Assembly (NCBI RefSeq): GCF_026341515.1
Contig: NZ_JAPEOK010000001.1
Location: forward strand, 9,300,001-9,364,000
Reading direction: 5' to 3'
Origin: Streptomyces sp. NBC_00878
GTDB lineage: Bacteria > Actinomycetota > Actinomycetes > Streptomycetales > Streptomycetaceae
DNA: 64,000 bases
Shown here: one piece after another, positions 16,638 through 24,805 of the stretch
How the letters are laid out: each line of letters begins with the position of its first letter
Numbering within the stretch: position 1 is the first letter of the stretch
The notes under the pieces: generated by a model
The model's database searches: none
What the model saw: only the letters and a program-made list of their open reading frames with translations
What the model was told of the DNA's origin: nothing
Program-made: the position numbers and the translations under genes

Positions 16638-17019
16638 CCTGACCCGCGGCCAAACTGTCCAACAAGGCACTGGCCGCAGTGCGCGCCTCGGTCGCTCACC
16701 AGCCCGGATGAGATTTTCGGCAAGGGCAGGATGTATGCGGCCGACTGGGACGATGAGGACGACAACGGTGCTCCGGATGGGCTGATCGGCACGTGAAGAG
16801 CTGTGCCGCGGTGACCTGCATGCCCTGGCGGTCGCCGGAGGCGCTCCAGCGGTCACCGCACCCGAGCGGGCGCTGGCCGCGTTTCTGCGTCTGCCCGCCG
16901 GGTGATCTCCGCACCGGGGCACCGCTGCTCTGGCACTCGTGCCCGTACGGGGCGGTGTAGCCGGTGGTCGGGTGCACGGTCGCCTCAGGTTGTCGGTGCC
17001 GTCGGCTAGCGTGCGAGGT

Positions 17020-18603
17020 ATGCGCTACTTCAATACGGCCGGGCCGTGCGTCCCCACGCGTCACTACATGGTGCCGGCCCAGGAGCGGCTGCCCAGGGCC
17101 CGCGGGTACATCGAGCAGGGCCAGTACTTTGTGGTGCACGCGCCACGGCAGACCGGGAAGACGACGGTGCTGGCGGCGATGGCCCGGGAACTGACGGCCT
17201 CGGGCCGGTACGCGGCGCTGCACTTCTCGTGCGAGAGCGGGGAGGTGGCCGGGGAGGACTACGGCCAGGCCGAGTTGCTGGTGCTGGAGGCGATTCGGCG
17301 GTCCGCGGAGTCCGCTGGGCTTGCTGATGGGCTCGCGCCCCCCGCCTCCTGGCCCGACGCGGTGCCCGGGTCCCGGCTCACGCGGGGGCTGAGTGAGTGG
17401 GTGCGGAGCTGTCCGCGTCCGCTGGTGCTGTTCTTCGACGAGATCGACGCGCTGCGGGGAGGGAGCCTGCGCAGTGTGCTGCGCCAGTTGCGCGATGGCT
17501 TCACTGTCAGCCGTGGCGGCTTCCCGCATGCGGTGGTGCTGTGCGGGCTGCGGGATGTGCGTGACTACAAGGCGGCCTCGGGCGGGGATCCGGGGCGGCT
17601 TGGTACGTCGAGTCCGTTCAACATCAAGGTGGCGTCGCTGCGGTTGGGCGACTTCACCGAGGCCGAGGTCGCCGAGCTGTACGGGCAGCACACCACGCAG
17701 ACGGGCCAGGATTTCACGGTGGATGCGCTGGAGCGTGCCTTCGGCTTTACCCAGGGACAGCCGTGGCTGGTCAACGCGCTGGCCCGGGAGGTCGTCGAGG
17801 AGATGGGGGTGGCGTCGGACACGCCGATCACGGCCGGGCACATGGAGGAGGCGAAGGAGCGGCTGATCCTGGCGCGTGCGACGCATCTGGACTCGCTGGC
17901 CGCCAGGTTGGGCGAGGACCGGGTGCGGCGGGTGATCCAGCCGGTGATCGCGGGCGAGCTGCTCCTGCCGACGGACACGTACGACGACGATCTGGCGTAC
18001 GTGCGTGACCTGGGGCTGGTCGCTCCGGACGCGCCGGTGCGGGTGGCCAATCCGATCTACCAGGAGGTCATTGTCCGGGTCCTGGGGAACAACACGGAGG
18101 GCCAGGTCGTCGCCGCCCCGAGCAGCTTCCGGCTGCCGGACGGCCGGATCGACATGGACAAGCTGCTGTGCTCCTTTGCCGAGTTCTGGCGGGAGAACGG
18201 CGAGATCCTGGCCACCGCCTCGACCTATCCGGAGGCCGCAGCGCAGCTGGTGATGATGGCCTACCTGCACCGGATCGTGAACGGGGCGGGTTTCATCGAC
18301 CGGGAGTACGGGATCGGCCGGCGGCGCGTGGACCTGCTGATTCGCCAGCCGTACACCGCTGCCGACGGTTCGCGGGCGGTGCAGCGCGAGGCGCTGGAGC
18401 TGAAGGTGTGGCGCCAGGGCCGCACCGACCCCCTCGCCGAGGGGCTGGCACAGTTGGACGACTACCTGGACCGCATGGAGCTGTCCACGGGCACCCTCGT
18501 CGTCTTCGACACCCGCCCGCAAGCAGCCCCGGTCCACGAGCGCACCGCCTTCTCGCAGCGGACCACGCCCTCCGGGCGCACCGTCACCCTGCTGCGCGCC
18601 TGA
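17020..18603 (+). CDS. AAA ATPase with C-terminal PD-(D/E)XK-like nuclease region
   Basis: Protein of 527 residues. ATG at 17020 begins MRYFNTAGPCVPTRHYMVP, the usual start of AAA-like (AAA_35-type) ATPases. Walker A is HAPRQTGKTT (about 42-51) and Walker B LVLFFDEIDAL (about 135-145). A winged-helix-like middle follows. The C-terminus has DREYGIGRRRVDLLI (about 426-440) and EALELKVWRQG (about 457-467), the D...E-x-K arrangement of PD-(D/E)XK nucleases, then a helical AQLDDYLDRM. Proteins of this type are frequent in mobile islands, but their biological role is poorly defined. Lies between an integrase remnant and a truncated TOTE-like gene, suggesting a defence role. Confidence 0.8.
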   Translation: MRYFNTAGPCVPTRHYMVPAQERLPRARGYIEQGQYFVVHAPRQTGKTTVLAAMARELTASGRYAALHFSCESGEVAGEDYGQAELLVLEAIRRSAESAGLADGLAPPASWPDAVPGSRLTRGLSEWVRSCPRPLVLFFDEIDALRGGSLRSVLRQLRDGFTVSRGGFPHAVVLCGLRDVRDYKAASGGDPGRLGTSSPFNIKVASLRLGDFTEAEVAELYGQHTTQTGQDFTVDALERAFGFTQGQPWLVNALAREVVEEMGVASDTPITAGHMEEAKERLILARATHLDSLAARLGEDRVRRVIQPVIAGELLLPTDTYDDDLAYVRDLGLVAPDAPVRVANPIYQEVIVRVLGNNTEGQVVAAPSSFRLPDGRIDMDKLLCSFAEFWRENGEILATASTYPEAAAQLVMMAYLHRIVNGAGFIDREYGIGRRRVDLLIRQPYTAADGSRAVQREALELKVWRQGRTDPLAEGLAQLDDYLDRMELSTGTLVVFDTRPQAAPVHERTAFSQRTTPSGRTVTLLRA

Positions 18604-18702
18604 CGGCCGGGAGACCTCAGCCAGGAGCGCCCCCGGATCTTCCTCCCGTGGGTCGTGTTCCCGGAGCAGCACGGGTTCGGTGCGGGAGCTGGAGGGGCTC
18701 CG

Positions 18703-18807
18703 GTGTCACCGTCCGACCTGCCCCAGGCCGATGCACGCTCGACGGTGGAGGCGAAACTCGCCCTGTTCGAGAGACTGTTCGCGGGCCGCGCCGACGTGCA
18801 CGCCCTG
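18703..18807 (+). pseudogene. Truncated N-terminus of a TOTE-type conflict-system protein
   Basis: GTG at 18703 (GGAGGGG 13 bases upstream) starts 35 codons, VSPSDLPQADARSTVEAKLA then LFERLFAGRADVHAL. This resembles the opening of TOTE conflict-system helicase/primase proteins (pattern KxALFxxLFxGRxDVYA). Homology ends at 18807 where insertion-sequence DNA begins. The rest of the gene is not seen in the window. Identification rests on a short stretch. Confidence 0.5.
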
Positions 18808-18870
18808 TTGGGTGCCAGGAGTCCCGCACATACGTTGAGCTGGGCGTTCGTCAGACTTTCGTGATCTTCG

Positions 18871-19277
18871 TCAGGCTGTGTCGCGGTCCTCGTGGATGAG
18901 TTCACTGAGGACGTCGTGGCGCTGGATGTGCTGGGCGGGGAAGGGGATGACGTCCGGATCGTCGGCTGGTGCGCGAAGGTGCAGGGCCCGGTGCGGCCTT
19001 CCGAGTTGTAGTGCTCGGCGTATTCGGCGAGGACACGCCGTGCGTGTTGCTTGTTGTAGATCAGCATCCGGTCGGTGCACTCGGCCCGCACGCTGCGGAT
19101 GAACCTCTCCACGTGGGCGTTCATCCGCGGTGTCTGTGGCGCGCTCTTCAGGATCTCGATGCCGTCGGCGGTGAAGACGGCATCGAACGCCTGGGTGTAG
19201 CGGCTGTCGCGGTCGCGTAGCAGGTAGCGGAAGCTGGCGGCGCGGTCTGCGAGGTTGGCGAGGAGGTTCCTCGAGAG
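18871..19277 (-). pseudogene. Integrase-core transposase, truncated and frameshifted
   Basis: Reads RYLLRDRDSRYTQAFDAVF, APQTPRMNAHVERFIRSVRA and IYNKQHARRVLAEYAEHYNS: the last part of a DDE integrase-core transposase of the common Streptomyces type (D...E with ERFIRS). After EHYNS a one-base deletion near 18995 shifts the frame; the other frame continues GRPHRALHLRAPADDPDVIP to a stop at 18871. The 5' part is cut off at the IS701-type element (19278). So this element is doubly inactive and hosts a second insertion. Confidence 0.75.
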
Positions 19278-19281
19278 CTAG

Positions 19282-20807
19282 CGGTGGTTTGTTGACGGCG
19301 GGTTCGTGCGGGAGTAGGCCGTGAGGTGAAGGCGTCAACTACGGTCTGGGGAGCCTGAGATGACAAAGCGGCTGCCGTGTCCGCCTGCTCCGGGTCCGTT
19401 GGAGGCGTATGCCGCCCGGTTCGATGATCTCTTCGGGACGTTGGCGCAGCGGCGGGGGTTTCGTGAGTATCTGGCCGGTCTGTTGCTGCCGCGGGACCGC
19501 AACAAGACGCTGACCTGCCTGGCGGGCACGGAGCCGGTGGTGGGTGCCCAGCATGCGGCGGTGCAGCGCCTGCAGTTCTTCCTGTCCGAGTCGACCTGGG
19601 ACGGCGAGCAGGTCAATGCCCGCCGGCTGGAGCTGTTGCTGGCCGACCCGGCCACTGAACCGCATGACGGCGGGGTGCTGGTCATCGACGATTCCGGGGA
19701 CCGCAAGGACGGCGGCGCGACCGCGCACGTGGGCAAGCAGTACCTGGGCTCGGTCGGGAAGATCGACCGCGGCGTGGTCACGGTGACCACCTGCTGGGCC
19801 GACGAACGCCTCTACTACCCGCTGCATGCCGTGCCCTACACCCCCGCCCACCACTTCCCCGGCGGGAAGAATGACCCGGCCTTCCGCACCAAGCTGCAGA
19901 TCGGGGCCACCCTGGCCCGCGCGGCGAAGTTGGCGGGCGTGGTGTTCCGGGCGGTCGTCGCCGACTGCGCCTACGGCGACCACAACACCTTCCGCGCCGA
20001 ACTGTCCGACGCCCGCATGCCGTTCGTGATGGCCCTCAAACGCGGCCACGGCACCTGGCAGTACAGGGACGCCTTCCGGCCCGTCGATGCCGCCCGCGAA
20101 CTGGCCTGGCACGGCCCCGAACAGAGCGGCGACTGGCAGCCGGTGACCCGCAACTTCCGCAATGGACGCACCGCGACCTGGTGGGCCGCCGACGCCCAGC
20201 TGGGCTGGTGGGGACCCAATGGCGTGATCCGGCTCGTGGTGGCCACCACCGACCCGACCAGCCTGCCCGAGACGTCCACCTGGTACCTGGCCACCAACTT
20301 GCCCCGGCCCGGATCACCCCGCGAGGCGCACAGCCGCCACCCGGCCGCCGATCTCACCGAAGTGGTACGGCTCTACGGGCTGCGGCACTGGGTCGAGCAG
20401 AGCTACAAGCAGGTCAAGGACGAACTCGGCTGGGCCGACTTCCAGGTCCGCTCCGACACCGCGATCCGCCGCCACCAGACCCTCGTGAACTGTGCGTTCA
20501 GCTTCTGCTGGAACACGTGGTTCACCCCCGACCCGCCCCCGCCCGCTCCGGCCGGCCCACCACCCGATCCCGACGCACCGTCAGGCCCGGTAGAGAGGGG
20601 GAGAACCCGGGTCCCAGCAGCCCCGACCGGCCTGCTGGCCCCAGGCCATCCGCACCGTCCGTGGCTGGCTGATGCCCTGGGCCACCCTGCAACGCTACTG
20701 GCGGGCCTGGACGACAGAGCCCCCGCCCACAGCCCTACAGGAACTGATCAACACGGTCGGCACCGGCAGACCCCTGCATCTCTACATCCCGGTCTAACAA
20801 ACCACCG
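19282..20807 (+). mobile_element. IS701-family-like insertion sequence with CTAG target duplication
   Basis: Ends are CGGTGGTTTGTT (19282-19293) and its exact reverse complement AACAAACCACCG (20796-20807). Both sides are flanked by CTAG (19278-19281 and 20808-20811), the 4-bp YTAR target duplication expected of the IS701 family. The element, 1,526 bp, holds one transposase gene and sits inside the truncated integrase-core transposase. Confidence 0.85.
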
Positions 20808-20811
20808 CTAG
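19360..20811 (+). pseudogene. IS701-type transposase with C-terminal frameshift
   Basis: DDE transposase of the IS701 family. Starts TKRLPCPPAPGPLEAYAARF; first catalytic Asp in VLVIDDSGDRKDGG (about 107-120), second in AVVADCAYGD (about 207-216), and the Glu region RHWVEQSYKQVKDELGW (about 345-361). After about residue 405 this frame becomes a nonsense proline stretch, while another frame downstream gives IRTVRGWLMPWATLQRYW and ends LHLYIPV at a TAA (20795-20797), the expected family C-terminus. An indel in the G-run near 20593-20602 therefore separates the last 55 or so codons; the protein is probably defective. Confidence 0.8.
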
Positions 20812-20904
20812 TGCTGTGACCGGAAAGGTTCACCGGGGTCGGGAGCGGATGAGTCTCTGGAGGGAGCGGACGGCCCGTGGGTCAAGCGTGAGAGGATCGC
20901 GGCC

Positions 20905-21222
20905 GTGACCATCAAGCTTCATGACTTCGACGGCGAACACTCGCTGACGTTGGATGTTGGTGGCCTGGCTGCTGATGCCGCAGTGGTCGATGCAGAACAC
21001 GAGCCGAACGGATACTTCTGGGAAGGTCTCGTACGGTTTGCCTGGCCGGACATCGCCGAGCGCCTTGACTTCGACAGCGAGGCCGGCATGTTCTGCGCAG
21101 TCGGGAGTCCGAGCGACCTCGCGCTTCTCAAGACGGCCGTTGAATCAGTCATCACGAACCCCGAGGCAGTCCGCGACATCATCACCCGGGCGGAAACTTC
21201 GGGCTTCGAGTTCGACGATTAG
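20905..21222 (+). CDS. Imm51-like immunity protein (orphan)
   Basis: Protein of 105 residues, GTG at 20905. GYFWEGLVRFAW (about 36-47) and FDSEAGMFCAVGSP (about 55-68) match the Imm51 family, whose members neutralise toxin domains of polymorphic toxin systems; a C-terminal acidic FEFDD ends it. No toxin gene is next to it: IS701-type DNA lies upstream and an IS630 transposase downstream. Likely a relic of a toxin-immunity locus or an acquired defence against neighbours' toxins. Confidence 0.7.
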   Translation: MTIKLHDFDGEHSLTLDVGGLAADAAVVDAEHEPNGYFWEGLVRFAWPDIAERLDFDSEAGMFCAVGSPSDLALLKTAVESVITNPEAVRDIITRAETSGFEFDD

Positions 21223-21252
21223 AGATCCAACCCGATAGCAACACCAGGTGGG

Positions 21253-22374
21253 TCAGGGTGCTGTGCTGAGTGGGCGTCCGCCCCAGCGGATGCCCTTCTC
21301 GCTGCGGATCTGGGCACGCTCCTTGCGCTGGGCGGCCAGCACGTCGGGGTGTCGGGCGTTCTTGTTGCGCCAGCGCAGGTAGGCGTGCAACGCCCGGGTC
21401 TGGGTGGGGTGGCTGCGGTGGTTGGAGTTGGCGACGGTGAACTGCCGCAGTGGTCCGAAGTGGGCCTCGATCGGGTTGGCCCAGGATGCGTAGGTGGGCG
21501 TGAAACACAGCTCGACCCGGTTCCTCCTGGCCCAGCGCCGGATCGTCTCGCCCTTGTGGGCGGACAGGTTGTCCAAGATGACGTAGATCGGCGCGCCGTC
21601 CGGGCGGGCCGCGCGGATCGACCTCAGCGCGGCCAGGGAGTTCGCAGCGCCCTTCTTGCGGCGGTTGACGCCCCACAGGGTGTCGTCGCCTATCGAGTAG
21701 CAGCCGTGGAAGTAGCGGACGCCGTGGGTGCGGTGGTAGGTCGCGGGGTGCCGCTCGGGGTGGCCGGCAGGGGCCCAGCCGGAACCGCCGGTGGGGCGGA
21801 TGCCGAGCGGGCCGAACTCGTCGAACGCGAACACCCGGTCCGGGAACCGCTCCAGGACGTGCTCGATCCGGTCGAGCTTGGTGTCACGCTCGGGGTCGGG
21901 TGATTCCTTCCAGGTCTTGGTGCGCTGGAAGGTGATGCCGCGGCGGCCGAGCAGGCACCGTAACGCCTCGCGGCCGATCCTGATCACGCGACCGTGCACG
22001 CGTCGCAGGTGGGCGGCAAGTTTGCGGACGGACCAGCGGGTGAAGGGCTGGCCGAGTTTGGTCGGGCGGGTGGTGGCCGTCGCGACGACGAAGTCCTCGT
22101 CGTCAGGACTGAGCAGGCGGGGACGGCCTCCCGCCCACTGAGGGTCCAGGCAGGCCAGGCCGATCTGGTTGAACCGGTGGATCACGTCCCGGACGGTGTC
22201 CTCGTCTGCCTGCACCAGCTGGGCAATCACCGGGACCCGGTTCCCGCCGACCGAGGCCAGCAGCATCATCGCCCGCCGGTAACGCACCGAACTGGTGCTG
22301 CCCCGGCGCACGATCTGCTGCAGCTTCTGCCCCTCCTGGTCGGTCAGTCTGCGCACACGGACAGGCTCGGCCAC
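21253..22374 (-). CDS. IS630-family transposase
   Basis: Tc1/mariner-type DDE transposase, about 373 residues. GTG at 22374 begins AEPVRVRRLTDQEGQKLQQI. N-terminal helix-turn-helix (VIAQLVQADEDTVRDVIHRF), then catalytic motifs FAFDEFGPLG (first Asp), YVILDNLSAHKG (second Asp) and WANPIEAHFG (Glu). The reading frame is intact. Terminal repeats and the TA duplication were searched for by eye but not fixed. Confidence 0.9.
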   Translation of the reverse strand: MAEPVRVRRLTDQEGQKLQQIVRRGSTSSVRYRRAMMLLASVGGNRVPVIAQLVQADEDTVRDVIHRFNQIGLACLDPQWAGGRPRLLSPDDEDFVVATATTRPTKLGQPFTRWSVRKLAAHLRRVHGRVIRIGREALRCLLGRRGITFQRTKTWKESPDPERDTKLDRIEHVLERFPDRVFAFDEFGPLGIRPTGGSGWAPAGHPERHPATYHRTHGVRYFHGCYSIGDDTLWGVNRRKKGAANSLAALRSIRAARPDGAPIYVILDNLSAHKGETIRRWARRNRVELCFTPTYASWANPIEAHFGPLRQFTVANSNHRSHPTQTRALHAYLRWRNKNARHPDVLAAQRKERAQIRSEKGIRWGGRPLSTAP

Positions 22375-23022
22375 CGCACCTCCAGCGATCGGATCGGACG
22401 TCACCCCACATCCAACCGCCACGACCACCAACCCGGCGAACCAGCAGGGTGCCGGGTGTGAACAGGCGGTGCCGGCGCAGCCGGGAGGGTAGGTGCCGGG
22501 CGAGGGCAGCGAGCACTGCGCGGTCCGGCCAGGGCTCTCAGTCCTGCGCGGTGTGTGGCTGTCGAAGCGGCAACGGCGCCCCCGGTTTGGATGGCCGGTG
22601 CGGGGATCGGACGGACGGCGACAGCGGCCGCGGCTGCAGTCTGTGAGTTGCTGGGGCGCTCGGCAGGCGTCGCAGGGTCGGGACGGGAAACGGTCCTTGA
22701 CGAACGCTGTGTGTCGTCCCTGGGCAGAGGGCCGGAGCGTGTCTGCGGGGCCAGCCGTGGGGGGGCGGTGGTGCCGAGAGTGTTGCCATGCTTCCACGAT
22801 TCCATCGCGGGGAGTCCCCGATATGTATTTATTCCGGAATGCCTCCGACGCAGTGTTCCGTACACTTTATGTGCATCTGTGTAATGCTCACCTGGAGCAG
22901 GGGACCTGTCCCCGAGTGGTGGCCAGGAGCACGGTCGGCCGGTAGCCAGAGTGCCTGTAGCACTTGTGCCCGGGCGGCGCGAGTTGGCGCGAAGACTCCT
23001 GGCGAATCCTGTGAGGCTGTAG
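22375..23022. other. 648 bp with no gene seen
   Basis: Upstream flank of the IS630 transposase and spacer before the WD40 pseudogene. The part near 22800-22890 is noticeably richer in A/T than its surroundings (TATGTATTTATTCC), a sign of foreign origin. No credible coding frame. Confidence 0.4.
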
Positions 23023-24319
23023 CTATGAGTGGGCGATGTCCCACAGCCGCACTTTCGCGTCCTTCTCGTCGCCGGTGGCAAGGGTACGGCCGTCGGGCGA
23101 CCAAGCGACGGAATGCAGGCCAGTGTGGTTTGCGGTGCGGGTGGAGATTGTTTTGTGCGTGGTCAGGTTCCACAGCAGTACCTTGCCGTGATCGTTGACG
23201 GAGGCGAGGACGTTGTCGTCCTTCGAGTTGAAGGCCACCCCCGTCACGGATACTGACGCGCCTGCTGTCGGATCGTGCAAGGTGAACATCGCCTTGCCCG
23301 CGACCAGGTCCCAGAGCCGGACTGTGCCGTCGGGGCTGCCGCTGGCGAGCTTGTGTCCGTCCGGACTGAACGCCACGGTGGACACCTTTTCGGTGTGCCC
23401 TTCCCAGCTGTACTGGAACTTGCGTTTGACAACGTCCCACATCTGTATGGCCTTGTCGGAACCTCCTGCGGCGAGCGTCTTGCCATCGGGGCTGAATGCC
23501 ACGTCGCAAAAGCACCGACTCCACCAGTTCCCCTGGAGGGTGGTCAGCGTAGGGAGGGCCTTGCCTGTGGTCGTGTTCCACAACCGGAGTGTGCCGTCCG
23601 AGCCGCCGGTCGCGAGTATCTTGCCGTCAAGGCTGAGCGCGACGCTGAACCGCCCCTGTTTGGTGCCGGGCTTCGTCGTGGCGATGCTCTTCCCGGCGGG
23701 CAGGCGCCAGACCTGCGCGGTGGGGGCTGAGCCGAAGCCATTGGTGGCTCCGACAGCAAGGGTCGTTCCGTCGCGGCTGAATGCCACACTGCTGACGCCG
23801 TTGCTGGTGGTGGTGAGCGGCGTGAGCGGCGTGCGGGTCTTGAAATCCCATCGCCGGACGGCGGGGTCACCGTAGCCGACGGCGGCGAGGGATGTGCCTT
23901 CCGGGCTGAAGGCCAGGTCGTCGACGGAACCTTCAACGGTTTTGTCGGGGCGCAGAGGGAGGACGGCGGCAGGCTGTTCCAACAGGGTGCTGGCGGAGCC
24001 GGAAGCGGCGCTTCTGCCGGGAGCGCCGTGCAGGAGCCCCGACGGCCCGGGAGATGCCCTCGGATGCGTGGCTATAGTCCCAGGGCAGTTCCAGCGAACC
24101 GTCCTTGGGGAGCTCCGGTTCCGCGGTCTGCGCCCACTCCTGCATCGCACGGACCAGAACGCCGGAAACCGCCGCAGTGAGGTCCTGGCGCTCCGGGGGC
24201 GGAGCGTTGTCGGAGTTGGCTTCCACGATCCCGGCGCTCGTCACCACCAGCTCCAGGAACTCCACCAGGAGGAACCGCGTGGGCAGTTCGCCGGGCCCGA
24301 AGCCGTCGAGCCGCTCCAT
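23023..24319 (-). pseudogene. WD40-repeat protein gene with frameshift
   Basis: Positions about 23940 to 23023 encode at least six WD40 blades, each ending in patterns such as GTLRLWNTTTGK, KAIQMWDVVKRK, GTVRLWDLVAGK and AKVRLWDIAHS, with FSPDGxxLAxG between them; this would form a beta-propeller scaffold. The N-terminal part is in another frame, from ATG 24319 (MERLDGFGPGELPTRFLLVE) to about 24010. The two frames cannot be joined without an indel, so the gene is probably broken. It has no signal peptide. Partners unknown. Confidence 0.65.
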
Positions 24320-24346
24320 GGCCTCGCTGTCGCCGGGAGAGAGGGT

Positions 24347-24601
24347 CTAGTCGACGTCGGTCCGGGTGGCGGTGAGGGCGGCGAGCGCGCCACGCAGCAA
24401 CTGGCGGCGCTTCATTGGATCATCTTCTCCATGGCGGGACTCCGTGCTGAGAGCGGCGGTGTCCTCCCAGGGTTGCGCAGCAAGTCGCAAGAAGGCTCCG
24501 GGAATGCGCAGACCGTCGGAGATTCTCTCGACAGTTGCGACGCGGTGTGACAGGAGATTGAGCTGCTGCTGTGGAAGCCGCCGACGGCGCGGGTCAGCGT
24601 T
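24347..24601 (-). pseudogene. Fragment of XRE-type regulator
   Basis: The frame reads LSHRVATVERISDGLRIPGA, LRLAAQPWED and then MKRRQLLRGALAAL, the part of Streptomyces XRE helix-turn-helix regulators that follows the DNA-binding domain. The helix-turn-helix itself is missing upstream, and a stop at 24347 breaks the frame 28 bases before the WD40 gene's N-terminal frame. May be the original 5' end of that gene. Confidence 0.4.
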
Positions 24602-24712
24602 AATGCCTTCTACACGAGCGGCGGGCTGAGGAACTGGTACGTGAACTTCGAAAGCCATGGGAAAGCGGACGCCACGCTGCCGGGGCGGGCCGCCCGGACT
24701 GCGGAGGCGTGA
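24551..24712 (+). pseudogene. C-terminal fragment resembling DUF402
   Basis: A 53-codon open run QEIELLLWKPPTARVSVNAF then RNWYVNFESHGKAD and a stop at 24710. The RNWYVNFE pattern resembles the end of DUF402 (nucleoside phosphatase-like) proteins. No start codon or upstream part; weak evidence. Confidence 0.3.
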
Positions 24713-24805
24713 GTGGAAGCCCAGCCTTCTCGTCCATCTGACGTAAACTCGTCCTGGGCGGTCAACTCCGACCGCTCTACTCCCGCGTGCCCAAGGAGGC
24801 GTGCC

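Noticed and set aside
22401..23081. Open frame of 226 codons between the IS630 transposase and the WD40 gene
   Set aside because: Arg/Pro/Thr-rich, no ribosome site, no domain; treated as non-coding.
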